DNA from: Pararobbsia silviterrae | GTDB taxonomy: Bacteria > Pseudomonadota > Gammaproteobacteria > Burkholderiales > Burkholderiaceae | Length of the DNA stretch: 64,000 nt | NCBI RefSeq assembly: GCF_003628125.1 | Contig: NZ_RBZU01000004.1 | Span: 372,001-436,000, forward strand | Direction: 5' to 3' | Part shown: positions 1-9,488 of the stretch, in pieces | Layout of the letters: each line of letters starts with the position of its first letter | How positions within the stretch are numbered: the stretch's first letter is position 1 | Notes under the pieces: model-generated | Database searches by the model: none | The model's input: the letters and a program-made list of their open reading frames with translations, nothing else | What the model was told of the DNA's origin: nothing | Position numbers and translations under genes: made by a program

Positions 1-1
1 C

Positions 2-88
2 GCTGCCGAGCTGGAATACGGCCAGAAAACACTGGAGATGCCGGAATTTGACGCGATTGTTGGCGGTCGTACTTTCCATGACGGTTAG
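2..88 (+). CDS. C-terminal fragment of an unidentified protein (runs in from the left edge)
   Basis: An open frame enters from the left edge and encodes 28 residues ending in FDAIVGGRTFHDG before a TAG stop. Nothing in this short tail identifies a family. It lies on the same strand as pcaH, about 185 bases upstream of it, so it could belong to the same pathway, but that is only context. It could also be a chance open frame. Confidence 0.35.
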   Translation, partial: AAELEYGQKTLEMPEFDAIVGGRTFHDG

Positions 89-272
89 TTATACCTGAGC
101 GCACAAAATGTCATTTTCCATAACTTTGTCTATTCGATAAAGTGGCTTCCACAACACGACGGACGGTCAGCACGGCGCGCAAGGCGCGTGCAGCCTTCCG
201 CGCCATGCCCCCCACATCCACGTCCTAGCCGGCGGATGCGCGGATTCACAATGAACACGTCGGAGACAACGC

Positions 273-1007
273 ATGACTGCTGAGACATCGACTTCCCTCG
301 CCGAAACCCCGGCCATCCTGTCGCCCCGCGACTGGGACGCCCACCCGGCATACATCTATCCCGGTTATCGCTCGTCGGTGCTGCGCGGACCGACGCGCCC
401 GCTGATTCCGCTCAAGGAAAACCTGCGTAACCGCCGGGTACCGGTCTACGGGGCGGAAGATCTCGGCAAGCTCGACAACGACCTCACGCGCAACGCCGTG
501 AAGAACGGCGAGCCGCTGGGCGAACGCATCATCGTGACGGGCCGTGTGCTCGACGAAGGCGGCCGTCCCGTGCGCAACACGCTCGTCGAAGTCTGGCAAG
601 CCAATGCCGCCGGCCGCTATGTGCACAAGACCGACCAGCATGACGCGCCGCTCGATCCGAACTTTCTCGGCGCGGGCCGCTGCCTGACGGACAACGACGG
701 GTACTACCGGTTCAAGACGATCAAGCCGGGCGCGTATCCGTGGGGCAACCATCCGAACGCGTGGCGCCCGAACCATATTCACTTCTCGCTGTTCGGCGAT
801 GCGTTCGGCTCGCGCCTCGTCACGCAGATGTACTTCCCCGGCGATCCGCTGCTTGCCTACGACCCGATCTATCAGGGCACGCCCGAGAGTGCGCGCGAAC
901 GCATGATCTCGGCATTCTCGATGGACGTGACCGAAGAGGGTTACGCGCTCGGTTACATTTTCGACATCGTGCTGCGCGGCCCGAACCAGACGCCGACGGA
1001 GGACTGA
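273..1007 (+). CDS. pcaH: protocatechuate 3,4-dioxygenase, beta subunit
   Basis: Iron(III)-containing beta subunit of the intradiol dioxygenase that opens protocatechuate to 3-carboxy-cis,cis-muconate in the beta-ketoadipate pathway. The 244-residue product has the usual family length. The four iron ligands are visible: Tyr116 in AAGRYVHK, Tyr155 in GAYPWGNH, and His168 and His170 in WRPNHIHFS. The N-terminal region carries the beta-specific PAYIYPGY segment. A GGAGA ribosome site lies upstream of the chosen ATG. pcaG follows two bases after the stop, so the two subunits are co-translated. Identification is firm from motifs and pairing. Confidence 0.96.
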   Translation: MTAETSTSLAETPAILSPRDWDAHPAYIYPGYRSSVLRGPTRPLIPLKENLRNRRVPVYGAEDLGKLDNDLTRNAVKNGEPLGERIIVTGRVLDEGGRPVRNTLVEVWQANAAGRYVHKTDQHDAPLDPNFLGAGRCLTDNDGYYRFKTIKPGAYPWGNHPNAWRPNHIHFSLFGDAFGSRLVTQMYFPGDPLLAYDPIYQGTPESARERMISAFSMDVTEEGYALGYIFDIVLRGPNQTPTED

Positions 1008-1009
1008 AC

Positions 1010-1600
1010 ATGACCCAACTCAAGCAAACGCCGTCGCAGACCGTCGGGCCGTATTTCGCATACGGGCTGTGCCCGCAGCAGTACAACTACGATCTCAAGA
1101 GCCTGTTCACGCCGGTGCTCGCCGAGCCCGAAGTGCCGGGCACGCACATCACGATCATCGGCAATGTGTTCGACGGCGAAGGCAAGGCCGTCGCCGACGC
1201 GATGATCGAAATGGTTCAGGCCGATGCGTCGGGGCGCTATGTCGAGTCGCCGTCCGAAGCGCGTCAATCGGGTTTCCGCGGCTTCGCCCGTTGCGGCACG
1301 GGTACCGACGCTCAGGCGCGCTTCGTCATCGAGACGGTCAAGCCCGGCCGTGTCGATGCGCAATCCGCGCCGCACGTCGACGTCATCGTGCTCATGCGCG
1401 GCATGCTCGTGCATGCGTTCACGCGGCTCTATTTCGACGATGAAGCGGCGGCCAACGCGGCCGACCCGGTGCTCGCGCAAGTACCCGCCGAGCGTCGCAC
1501 GACGCTCGTGGCCAAGCGCGTGCAAGGTGTCTCGAACCCCACGTATCGCTTCGATATCCACATGCAAGGCTCACAGGAAACTGTGTTCTTCGACCTTTGA
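1010..1600 (+). CDS. pcaG: protocatechuate 3,4-dioxygenase, alpha subunit
   Basis: Alpha subunit (196 residues) that forms the mixed alpha/beta protomer with PcaH. It opens with the alpha-subunit signature QTPSQTVGPYFAYGL and has the intradiol dioxygenase fold (GNVFDGEG, VQADASGRY). As is normal for alpha chains, it lacks the iron-ligand set: the PcaH motif NHIHFS is replaced by PHVDVIV. The start is fixed by the family N-terminus and by the two-base gap after pcaH. A long perfect hairpin follows the gene. Confidence 0.95.
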   Translation: MTQLKQTPSQTVGPYFAYGLCPQQYNYDLKSLFTPVLAEPEVPGTHITIIGNVFDGEGKAVADAMIEMVQADASGRYVESPSEARQSGFRGFARCGTGTDAQARFVIETVKPGRVDAQSAPHVDVIVLMRGMLVHAFTRLYFDDEAAANAADPVLAQVPAERRTTLVAKRVQGVSNPTYRFDIHMQGSQETVFFDL

Positions 1601-1657
1601 TCGCACGTCGCGCTTGACGTGACCCGGGCGGCTCGCCAACGGCCGCCCGATTCGAAC

Positions 1658-1727
1658 GCCGGCATCGCGCGATTGGCCGGCACCCGACTTCGACTCGGGT
1701 GCCGGCCAATCGCGCGATCGTGCCGGC
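1658..1727. terminator. long perfect inverted repeat between pcaG and the MFS gene
   Basis: Arms 1664-1687 and 1695-1718 are perfect 24-base inverted repeats around a 7-base loop, and GCCGGC at 1658-1663 pairs with 1722-1727 outside them. No U-run follows, so this is not a classic intrinsic terminator. It may terminate or attenuate transcription after pcaHG, or stabilise the pcaHG message. Confidence 0.55.
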
Positions 1728-1770
1728 ATGTTGGCGTTGTCATTTCAAAAACGATATTCAGGAGGCACAC

Positions 1771-3162
1771 ATGAACACCCCGCGCACGCCCGCGTCCGCT
1801 TCGGGCGCCGGCTCGCCCGTCAACGTACAGGCACTGATCAACGACAGCCGTTTCGGACCGTTTCAATGGCTGATCTTCGCGATGTGTTTTCTGATCGTCG
1901 TGCTCGACGGTTTCGACACGGCGGCCATCGGTTTCATCGCGCCGTCGCTCGTGGCGCAGTGGGGCGTCGCGAAGCCCGCGCTCGCGCCCGTGCTGAGCGC
2001 GGCCCTGTTCGGGCTCGCGTGCGGCGCGATTGTCTCGGGTCCGTTGTCGGACCGGCTCGGGCGCCGCGTCTTGCTGCTGACTTCGGTGCTGATCTTCGGC
2101 ATCGCGTGTCTGGGTTCGTCGTTCTCGGCCGATATCGGCCAATTGACGATCATGCGCTTCGTCACGGGCGTCGGTCTCGGCGCGGCGATGCCGAACGCGG
2201 TCACGCTGATGGGCGAATATTGCCCGGACCGCAGCCGCGCGACGTTGATCAATCTCATGTTTTGCGGTTTTCCGCTCGGCGCCGCATTCGGCGGATTTCT
2301 GGCCGCGTGGATGATTCCGAACTTCGGATGGCGTAGCGTGCTCGCACTCGGCGGCACGATTCCGTTGCTGCTCTCGATCCTGTTGTTCGCGCGCCTGCCC
2401 GAATCGATCCGCTATCTCGTCGTCAAGGCCTATCCGGCCGAGCGGATCCGCGCGGCACTCGCGCGCGTATCGACGCGCGCGCTCGGCGCGACGGCGTTCT
2501 ATATCGAAGAGAAAGGGGCGTCGGCAGGCGCGCCGGGCGGCATCGGCCTCGTGCTGTCGCGCCGCTTCGTGCTCGGCTCGGTCATGCTCTGGCTCACGTA
2601 TTTCATGGGCCTCGTGATCTTCTATGCGTCGATCAACTGGATGCCGATCCTGCTCAAGGACGTCGGCCTGCCGCCCGCGCGCGCGACGCTGATCTCGGCG
2701 CTGTTCCCGCTCGGCGGCGTCGGCGCGGTGTTCTGCGGCGTGCTCATGGACCGCTTCAACGGCAACAAGATCATCGCGGCGTGCTATGCGTTGACGGCCG
2801 TCAGCGTCTATCTGATCGGGCAGGCCTCGGGCAACGTCGGCATGCTGATGCTTGTCGTCTTCGCGGCGGGCGTGCTCATGAATACCGCGCAGTCGTCGAT
2901 GCCCGCGCTGGCGGCCGAGTTCTATCCGACGCAAGGCCGCGGGACGGGTGTCGCATGGATGCTCGGTATCGGCCGGTTCGGCGGGATCGGCGGATCGTTC
3001 CTCGTCGCCGAACTCACGCGCAGGCATGTCTCGTTCTCCGGCATCTTCGCGTACGTCGCGATCGCGGGGCTCGTCGCTTGTGTCGCGCTGATCGTCAAGC
3101 AGATCGGCAATCCGCAGACGGTCAAATCCGGCGCCGACGATACGCGCGTGGCCGCGCATTGA
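1771..3162 (+). CDS. pcaK: MFS transporter of the aromatic acid:H+ symporter (AAHS) family, PcaK-like
   Basis: Inner-membrane proton symporter (463 residues, about twelve hydrophobic segments), probably for protocatechuate, 4-hydroxybenzoate or a related aromatic acid. It shows the AAHS signature DGFDTAAIGFIAPSL near residue 40 and the MFS loop motif SDRLGRRV after helix 2. AGGAGG stands just upstream of the selected ATG. Its position directly behind pcaHG supports uptake of a substrate of that pathway. The exact substrate is inferred. A paralogue lies at 18359-19765. Confidence 0.85.
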   Translation: MNTPRTPASASGAGSPVNVQALINDSRFGPFQWLIFAMCFLIVVLDGFDTAAIGFIAPSLVAQWGVAKPALAPVLSAALFGLACGAIVSGPLSDRLGRRVLLLTSVLIFGIACLGSSFSADIGQLTIMRFVTGVGLGAAMPNAVTLMGEYCPDRSRATLINLMFCGFPLGAAFGGFLAAWMIPNFGWRSVLALGGTIPLLLSILLFARLPESIRYLVVKAYPAERIRAALARVSTRALGATAFYIEEKGASAGAPGGIGLVLSRRFVLGSVMLWLTYFMGLVIFYASINWMPILLKDVGLPPARATLISALFPLGGVGAVFCGVLMDRFNGNKIIAACYALTAVSVYLIGQASGNVGMLMLVVFAAGVLMNTAQSSMPALAAEFYPTQGRGTGVAWMLGIGRFGGIGGSFLVAELTRRHVSFSGIFAYVAIAGLVACVALIVKQIGNPQTVKSGADDTRVAAH

Positions 3163-3177
3163 CGCGCGCCGTCGGCC

Positions 3178-4497
3178 TCAGGCTGACGGCAACCGCACGA
3201 TGGCTTCGAGGCCGCCGCCCTCGCGCGGCCTCAATTCGAAGGTGCCGCCATGCAGGCGCGCGATGCGATCGACGATCGCGAGTCCAAGACCGGTGCCGCT
3301 TGGATTGTCGCGCGCATTCGAGCCGCGCCGGAACGGCTCCTTGAGCCGTTCAAGTTCCTCGGGCGCGAGCCCCTTGCCCCGATCCCCGATCGCGATGCAC
3401 ACGTGCCGCTTTTCGACCCACGTTCGCGCCGACAGGCCTGTGCGCCCGTAAAGCACGGCGTTCTGCATGAGATTCATCAGCATGCGCATCGTGCTGACGG
3501 GCCGCAGCGGCACAGGCGGCAGCGTGCCGAGCGACAGCTCGAACGGATGGCCGAGACCCGTGAAATCCCCCGCGAGCCCTTCGATCAGCGCGTTGAGATC
3601 GAGCGGTTCGAGCGTCTCTTTTTCTCCGCTGCCCGCATAGTCCATGAATTGCTGAAGAATGCTTTCGAACCGATCGAGATACGACTCGGCGGCCTCGACA
3701 AAGTCGTCGTGCGTCCCCGACGGCAGCGACATCGCCATCGCGAGCCGGAGTTTCGTGAGCGGCGTGCGCATGTCGTGCGAGAGGCTCGCGAGCATCAGCG
3801 CGCGATGGTCTTCGGCGTCCTTGAGCGCGCGCGTCATTCGATTGAACGCGAGGCTGACGTCGGCGATCTCGGTCGGCCCGTCGGCGGGCAAGGGATCAGG
3901 CAAGACGCCCGCGCTCACATGCCGCGCCGCGCTCGCGAGCGTGCGCAGCGGCCGGTTGATGCGTCGCTGGATCAGATAGGCCGTCAGCGTCGCCAACGCG
4001 GCGAGCGCGAGCGACAAGGCGAGCGCGGTTGCGATCTCGTCGCCGCGGCCGTGTTCGGGTAATGGCAGCGGGACCCAGTATGGTTCGCCCGCGAGATGCA
4101 GCTTGACCCAGAGCCGCGTGTCGCCGCCGCGTTCAAGGCGCACGCGCATATCGGCGGGCAGATGGTCTCGGAGCCAATCGAAGAAGATCTGTTGTTGATA
4201 GGTTCGATAGAAGCCCGCGAGGTCCGTCGCGGTCGGATCGATCGCGGGCGGCGCGTCGGTGCGGCCGCCGAGCAGCGCGTCGTAGCGTGCGCGCGCATCC
4301 GGAGGTTCGGCATTCATCAGGCGATCGAGCAACAACACCGACGCGGCGAACGTCGCGGCCGCGCGTTCGATGCGCGGCCGCTGCACGAAATGCAGCAGTG
4401 CGCCAAGCGCGAAGACCTGACTCAACGTCACGAGGACGACAAGCAGGACGACATTGCGCGCAAACAGCGAGCGAGGCACACCGAGGCGCAGCTTCAT
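3178..4497 (-). CDS. EnvZ-type sensor histidine kinase
   Basis: Membrane sensor kinase of 439 residues. Hydrophobic segments near residues 17-38 and 155-177 flank a periplasmic sensor domain; a HAMP linker follows. The H-box is SLSHDMRTPLTKL with phospho-acceptor His241. The N-box (NLMQNAV), G1 (IGDRGKGL) and G2 (GTGLGLAIV) motifs are intact. Its ATG overlaps the stop of the response regulator gene (ATGA), so the pair is translationally coupled. The stimulus is unknown. It converges on the MFS gene with a 15-base gap. Confidence 0.93.
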   Translation of the reverse strand: MKLRLGVPRSLFARNVVLLVVLVTLSQVFALGALLHFVQRPRIERAAATFAASVLLLDRLMNAEPPDARARYDALLGGRTDAPPAIDPTATDLAGFYRTYQQQIFFDWLRDHLPADMRVRLERGGDTRLWVKLHLAGEPYWVPLPLPEHGRGDEIATALALSLALAALATLTAYLIQRRINRPLRTLASAARHVSAGVLPDPLPADGPTEIADVSLAFNRMTRALKDAEDHRALMLASLSHDMRTPLTKLRLAMAMSLPSGTHDDFVEAAESYLDRFESILQQFMDYAGSGEKETLEPLDLNALIEGLAGDFTGLGHPFELSLGTLPPVPLRPVSTMRMLMNLMQNAVLYGRTGLSARTWVEKRHVCIAIGDRGKGLAPEELERLKEPFRRGSNARDNPSGTGLGLAIVDRIARLHGGTFELRPREGGGLEAIVRLPSA

Positions 4498-5207
4498 GCG
4501 ACGACGTCCGCGAGCAGCATATAACCGACGCCCCATACGGTCTTGATGTAGCGGGGTTTCGACGGATCGTCTTCGATGATCTGCCGAAGACGCAGCACCT
4601 GGACGTCGATGCTTCGGTCGAGCGCGTCGTGATCGCGTCCGCGTGCGCGCGCGATGAGGTTGTCGCGGCTCACGGGCCGGTTCGGCGACGATCCGAGCGC
4701 ATGCAGCAGCAAGCGTTGCGCCGAATGGATGTCGAGCGGGGTGCCGTCGCGCAGCAATTCCTGGTTGGCGAGGTTCAGCGTGAACGGACCGAAGCGAATC
4801 GTCTGATTCGCGAGAGACGGCTCGCCCGATGCGATCCGCTGGCGCCGCAGCAGCGCATTGACGCGCGCGACGAGTTCGCGCGGCAGAAACGGCTTCGCGA
4901 GATAGTCGTCGGCGCCGGTTTCGAGGCCGATCACGCGATCGATCGGATCGCCCTTGGCCGTCAGCATCAGAATCGGCAGATGCTGCCCTTGCGCGCGCAA
5001 GCGACGGCATACCGACAGTCCGTCCTCGGGCTCCATCATGAGATCGAGGATCAGCAGATCGAAGGGCTCGCGTTCGAGAAAACGGTCGAGCCGCCGGCTG
5101 TCGGGCGCAACGCGCACTTCGAATCCGTTCGACCGCAGGAAGCGTTCAAGCATATTGCGCAGCTCGGCTTCGTCGTCGAGCACCACGATTCGGGCAGGGC
5201 GTTCCAT
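4494..5207 (-). CDS. OmpR-family response regulator
   Basis: DNA-binding response regulator (237 residues): receiver domain with acidic pocket Asp11/Asp12, phospho-acceptor Asp55 in LLILDLMM, Thr83 and Lys105, then a winged-helix output domain ending in IKTVWGVGYML, typical of OmpR/PhoB proteins. AGGAG precedes the ATG at 5207. First gene of a two-gene operon with the histidine kinase. Targets cannot be deduced from the window. Confidence 0.93.
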   Translation of the reverse strand: MERPARIVVLDDEAELRNMLERFLRSNGFEVRVAPDSRRLDRFLEREPFDLLILDLMMEPEDGLSVCRRLRAQGQHLPILMLTAKGDPIDRVIGLETGADDYLAKPFLPRELVARVNALLRRQRIASGEPSLANQTIRFGPFTLNLANQELLRDGTPLDIHSAQRLLLHALGSSPNRPVSRDNLIARARGRDHDALDRSIDVQVLRLRQIIEDDPSKPRYIKTVWGVGYMLLADVVA

Positions 5208-5229
5208 ATGCGCTCCTTGCGATGCGGAT

Positions 5230-6129
5230 TCAGTGAAACGCCTCGATGAGCCGTTGACGGAACCATTGGTTCGCCGGATCGCCGTCGGCGTTCGCATGCC
5301 AGTATAGGTAGGCATCGGCCGCCGCGGAGTCGAGCGGAAACGCATGCACGGCATTGCCGAACGATTCGTTGATGAGCCGCGCGTGCCGGCCGGGCATCGT
5401 CAGCAGCAAATCGGTCTGACTCACGACGCGGCACGCCGCCGAATAATGCATGCAGCGCAGACGCACGTGACGCTGCAACCCCGCCCGCACGAGTTCCATA
5501 TCTTCCATGCCGAGTCCGCGGCGCCGGCTCGTCACGAGCACATGCTGCTCGGCGACATAGGCGTCGAGACTCAGCGTCTTGCGGATTCGCGGATGCCCGC
5601 GGCGGCTCAGCACGACGAGTTCGTCGGAGGCGAGCCGTTCCGAGCGGACCGTCTGCGGGATCGGCAGCGCGACATCGATGACGGCGTCCATCGTGCCCGC
5701 GAGCAGATCGGCCTCGATCGTGCGGCGTTCGTGATGGACCGTCGCGACATCGATCGACGGCGCCGCATCGACGATCTGCTTCATGACGGGCGGCAGCACC
5801 ACGGGTTCGAGCACGTCGCGCACTCCGAGCGTAAAGCGCTTGACGGTCGACTCGACGTCGAATTGATTGGTCTCGTGGAGCGTGAGTTCGAACGTGCGCA
5901 GCGCGTCGCGCACGCGCGCGATGATCGAGCGCGTGAACGGCGTCGGCACCATCGTGTGCCCATGACGTTCGAACAGCGGATCGCCGAGCAACTCGCGCAG
6001 CCGCGTCAGCGCATGGCTGACTGCGGATTGGCTCAGATTGAGCTGATCGGCCGCGCGCGTGATGCCGCCGTGCGTATAGATGCAGTCGAGCACGACGAAG
6101 AGATTCAGATCGATCCGGGAAATATGCAT
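5230..6129 (-). CDS. LysR-family transcriptional regulator
   Basis: A 299-residue LysR regulator. The N-terminal helix-turn-helix reads ITRAADQLNLSQSAVSHAL, followed by the linker helix and a periplasmic-binding-like effector domain. It is divergent from the histidine phosphatase/acyl-CoA dehydrogenase genes with only 81 bases between, the usual layout for a LysR regulator and its target. The inducer is unknown. It ends 22 bases upstream of the response regulator start on the same strand. Confidence 0.9.
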   Translation of the reverse strand: MHISRIDLNLFVVLDCIYTHGGITRAADQLNLSQSAVSHALTRLRELLGDPLFERHGHTMVPTPFTRSIIARVRDALRTFELTLHETNQFDVESTVKRFTLGVRDVLEPVVLPPVMKQIVDAAPSIDVATVHHERRTIEADLLAGTMDAVIDVALPIPQTVRSERLASDELVVLSRRGHPRIRKTLSLDAYVAEQHVLVTSRRRGLGMEDMELVRAGLQRHVRLRCMHYSAACRVVSQTDLLLTMPGRHARLINESFGNAVHAFPLDSAAADAYLYWHANADGDPANQWFRQRLIEAFH

Positions 6130-6210
6130 GAAATGAGTGGGTGACTCACCAAACTATTCATTTGCCTCATTGTATTCAAGTCCTTAGGCTATGCCCAGGA
6201 GACGACGCAT
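6130..6210. promoter_or_regulatory. divergent promoter region with inverted repeat (LysR gene / histidine phosphatase)
   Basis: This 81-base space is AT-richer than its flanks and holds the palindrome GGTGACTCACC at 6140-6150. LysR regulators usually bind interrupted palindromes in such divergent gaps. Assigning this element to the adjacent LysR protein is inference. Confidence 0.4.
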
Positions 6211-6948
6211 ATGGGACAACTCTTTCTCGTTCGACATGGACAGGCCTCGTTCGGGGCCGCCGATTACGACCGGCTTTCGGCGCTCGGCGTGACGCAGGCG
6301 GATTTGCTCGGGCGCTGGTTCAAGTCATGCGCCTTGCCCGCCGATCGGATCGTCGCGGGTGCGATGCGGCGTCATCGCGAAACCGCCGAGCACTGCATGG
6401 CGGCATTCGACGCCGAAGCCGTGCCGCGTATCGAAGCGCTCGCGATCGATGCGCGCCTGAACGAATTCGATCACGCGCACGTCATGGATGTGTATCGCGC
6501 GAGGCTGGCGGTCGAAGCGCTCCAAACGGTCGAAGCGGGCGGCGGCGCCGACGCGGATCGCCGTGCCGCGGCTGCGCTGTCGTCGGCCGAACTCGAACGC
6601 CAGTTCGCGCTCGCGATGGGGCGCTGGATGGGGGGCGAACACGATGCCGACTATGAGGAATCGTGGACGCAGTTTCGCGGCCGCTGTATCGCGGCATTCG
6701 AGGCCTTGACCGACGGCAGTCATCCGTCGAAGCACATCGTGGTGTTTACATCGGGCGGCGTGATCGCGGCGATCTGCCAGCACGTGCTCGATCTGACGAA
6801 CAAGGCCACGCGCGAACTCAACTGGTCGCTCGCGAATACGGGCGTGACGCGCTTGCTGTTCACGAAGGGGCGGCGCGGCTTCGGCTATTTGAATAGCACC
6901 GCGCATGTCGAATGGGCGCGCGAACCCGCGTGGCTCACGTACCGATAA
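6211..6948 (+). CDS. histidine phosphatase family protein (phosphoglycerate-mutase-like)
   Basis: Phosphatase of the branch-1 histidine acid phosphatase superfamily, 245 residues. The catalytic motif LVRHGQAS contains His9, which would form the phosphohistidine intermediate, and a second His lies in [10 protein letters not shown]. The substrate is unknown. The gene precedes an acyl-CoA dehydrogenase with a 94-base gap, so a role in acyl-CoA or lipid metabolism is possible but unproven. Confidence 0.85.
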   Translation: MGQLFLVRHGQASFGAADYDRLSALGVTQADLLGRWFKSCALPADRIVAGAMRRHRETAEHCMAAFDAEAVPRIEALAIDARLNEFDHAHVMDVYRARLAVEALQTVEAGGGADADRRAAAALSSAELERQFALAMGRWMGGEHDADYEESWTQFRGRCIAAFEALTDGSHPSKHIVVFTSGGVIAAICQHVLDLTNKATRELNWSLANTGVTRLLFTKGRRGFGYLNSTAHVEWAREPAWLTYR

Positions 6949-7042
6949 ACGCATTGCCGGCCCCGGGATCGACGTCGTTGAAGACATCGATCTCGAGGAC
7001 ATCCTCACATCAAAGACACGATCGTCAACGAGGGACAGCACG

Positions 7043-8266
7043 ATGAACGACCCGAGAATACATTTCGACCTCACGGACCGCGCGGCCGCTCTGCGCGAGC
7101 GCGTGGCCGCGTTCATGGACGCGCACGTCTATCCGAACGAGGACCGGTATCACCGCGAAGTCGCCGACGGCGATCGCTGGCAACCCGTCGCCGTCATCGA
7201 GGAACTCAAGGCGCGCGCGAAAGCCGACGGACTGTGGAACCTGTTCCTGCCCGAGTCCGATCTCGGCGCGGGGCTCACGAACGCCGAATACGCACCGCTG
7301 TGCGAACTCATGGGCCGCGTGCTCTGGGCGCCGGAAGTCTTCAATTGCTCGGCGCCCGACACGGGCAATATGGAAGTGCTGGTCCGATACGGCACGCCCG
7401 AGCAGAAAGCGCAGTGGCTCGAACCGTTGCTGCGCGGCGAGATCCGTTCGGCGTTCGCGATGACCGAGCCGCTCGTCGCGTCGTCCGACGCGACGAATAT
7501 CGAAAGCTCGATCGTGCGCGACGGCGATGAATACGTGATCAACGGTCGCAAATGGTGGACGTCGGGCGCGAACGATCCGCGCTGCAAGATCTTCGTTTTC
7601 ATGGGCAAAAGCAACCCCGAGGCCGAACGTCATCGGCAGCAGGCGATGATTCTCGTGCCGCGCGATACGCCGGGCGTGCGCATTCTTCGGCATCTGCCGG
7701 TGCTCGGATTCGACGACGCGCCGCATGGTCATGCCGAGATCGTGTTCGACAACGTGCGTGTGCCGGCCGCGAATATGCTGCTCGGCGAAGGGCGCGGCTT
7801 CGAGATCGCGCAGGGACGGCTCGGGCCGGGGCGCATCCATCACTGCATGCGGCTCATCGGGCTGGCCGAACGCGCGCTCGACATCCTCTGCGAGCGCAGC
7901 CTCGCGCGCGTCGCATTCGGCCGGCCGATCGCCGATCAGACCGTAACGCAGGAGCGCATTGCGAATGCGCGCATCGCCATCGACCAGACGCGGCTGCTCG
8001 TCATGGACGCCGCGCGCAAGATGGACGCCTTCGGCAACAAGCTCGCGTTGCGTGAGATCGCGATGATCAAGGTGGCCGCGCCGAACATGGCCTGCGAGGT
8101 CATCGACATGGCGATTCAGGCATGCGGCGGATACGGCATGCAGGATCGTTTTCTCGCGCATGCGTATGCCGCGGCGCGCTCGCTGCGGATCGCGGACGGT
8201 CCCGACGAGGTGCATCGGAATCAGATCGCGAAGCTCGAACTGGCGCGTTTCAAGGCCGCGCGCTGA
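7043..8266 (+). CDS. acyl-CoA dehydrogenase (ACAD10/11-like)
   Basis: FAD-dependent acyl-CoA dehydrogenase (407 residues) catalysing alpha,beta-desaturation of an acyl-CoA. The three-part ACAD fold is recognisable: N-terminal helical domain, beta domain with [15 protein letters not shown] and WWTSGANDP, and C-terminal helices with [11 protein letters not shown] and the [10 protein letters not shown] loop. The start at 7043 gives the normal family length. Similarity to the ACAD10/11 group suggests long, branched or hydroxylated acyl-CoAs. The exact substrate is open. Confidence 0.92.
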   Translation: MNDPRIHFDLTDRAAALRERVAAFMDAHVYPNEDRYHREVADGDRWQPVAVIEELKARAKADGLWNLFLPESDLGAGLTNAEYAPLCELMGRVLWAPEVFNCSAPDTGNMEVLVRYGTPEQKAQWLEPLLRGEIRSAFAMTEPLVASSDATNIESSIVRDGDEYVINGRKWWTSGANDPRCKIFVFMGKSNPEAERHRQQAMILVPRDTPGVRILRHLPVLGFDDAPHGHAEIVFDNVRVPAANMLLGEGRGFEIAQGRLGPGRIHHCMRLIGLAERALDILCERSLARVAFGRPIADQTVTQERIANARIAIDQTRLLVMDAARKMDAFGNKLALREIAMIKVAAPNMACEVIDMAIQACGGYGMQDRFLAHAYAAARSLRIADGPDEVHRNQIAKLELARFKAAR

Positions 8267-8334
8267 GCGGCGCGCGCCGATGACGGTTCAGGTCGCGTAT
8301 CGACGATGCGCGACGTATCGACAGGAGGCGGCTC

Positions 8335-9288
8335 ATGTCACATCTCACGCAACATGTCCTGCAACACCGCTACGCTGCGCTTTCGGAGGTCAAACTCCAT
8401 TACGTGTCGCAAGGCGAGGGCCCCGTGATTCTGTTCGTCCACGGCTTCCCCGAGTTCTGGTACGCGTGGAAGGCGCAGATCGACGCGCTGTCGGCATCGT
8501 ATCGCTGCGTCGCCGTCGATATGCGCGGCTATAACCTGTCGGACAAGCCGATTCCCGTATCAGCCTACGGTCCGAAGCAGATCGTCGGCGATCTCCATGA
8601 ACTCGTCGCGCATCTCGGCGGCCCGGTCTATCTCGTCGCGCACGACTGGGGCGGCGCGATGGCCTGGGAATTCGCGACGCGCTTTCCCGAACAGATCCGC
8701 AAGCTCGTCATCATCAACGCGCCGCATGCGTGCACGATGCATCGCGAGTTGCGCGAGAACCCCGCGCAGCGCGAGGCCTCGGACTATTTCGCGCTGTTTC
8801 GCAGCGACAAGGCCGAACGCGTGCTCAGCGAGGACAATTTCGCGCGCCTCCAACAGATGTTCGAAACGTGGGACGTCGGCGGGCATCGCGTCACGCGCGA
8901 GATCCGCCATCGTTACCTCGACGCCTGGTCGCGACCCGGCGGTTTGACCGGCGGGCTCGACTGGTATCGCGCGTCGCGGCTCGTGCCGCCGTCTTGCGGC
9001 ACGCCGAACGTCGAGGATTTCGAACTCGACCCGCGCAATCATCAGGTCACGGTGCCGACGATGGTGATCTGGGGCGAACGCGATACGGCGCTGCTGCCGT
9101 CCTTGCTCGACGGGCTCGACGCCTATGTCCGCGATCTGCGGATCGAGCGGATTCCAGAGGGCTCGCACTGGGTCCATCACGAGTATCCCGAGCGGATCAA
9201 TGCGCTGATCGGCGGCTTTTTTGACGGTTCGATGGCGGTCACGAATCCGACACATGCGGCATCGCGGGCGACGACCCAGGTGGCATGA
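8335..9288 (+). CDS. alpha/beta hydrolase, epoxide hydrolase / haloalkane dehalogenase type
   Basis: 317-residue alpha/beta hydrolase. The oxyanion motif HGFPEFWYAW follows strand 3, the nucleophile elbow is AHDWGGAMA with Asp104, and the distal catalytic His is expected in GSHWVHHEYP. An Asp nucleophile with HGFP/HDWG motifs is typical of epoxide hydrolases and dehalogenases rather than serine esterases. AGGAGG precedes the start. It lies 68 bases after the acyl-CoA dehydrogenase, so possibly the same unit. The substrate is unknown. Confidence 0.88.
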   Translation: MSHLTQHVLQHRYAALSEVKLHYVSQGEGPVILFVHGFPEFWYAWKAQIDALSASYRCVAVDMRGYNLSDKPIPVSAYGPKQIVGDLHELVAHLGGPVYLVAHDWGGAMAWEFATRFPEQIRKLVIINAPHACTMHRELRENPAQREASDYFALFRSDKAERVLSEDNFARLQQMFETWDVGGHRVTREIRHRYLDAWSRPGGLTGGLDWYRASRLVPPSCGTPNVEDFELDPRNHQVTVPTMVIWGERDTALLPSLLDGLDAYVRDLRIERIPEGSHWVHHEYPERINALIGGFFDGSMAVTNPTHAASRATTQVA

Positions 9289-9488
9289 CGACGACGCCGG
9301 CGCGCGCCGCGTGGTGCGCGCGCGTGTCGTGAATCACGGCATGTTTCGGCGCGGGTCCGAATAACCGTCTAAACCGTATATTGTGTTTTTCGTGCATCAC
9401 TCGCGCTTGTCCGCATGCGCGCCGCAATTGTCGCGCGCTATACTCGCCCGAACACGTGGCGGGACGCCTCAATGCACAGGGCGATGCG

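Noticed and set aside
1429-3159. Very long minus-strand frame opposite the MFS gene
   Set aside because: Arg/Asp/Glu/His-rich product typical of the antisense frame of a GC-rich gene; the plus strand encodes an intact MFS carrier.
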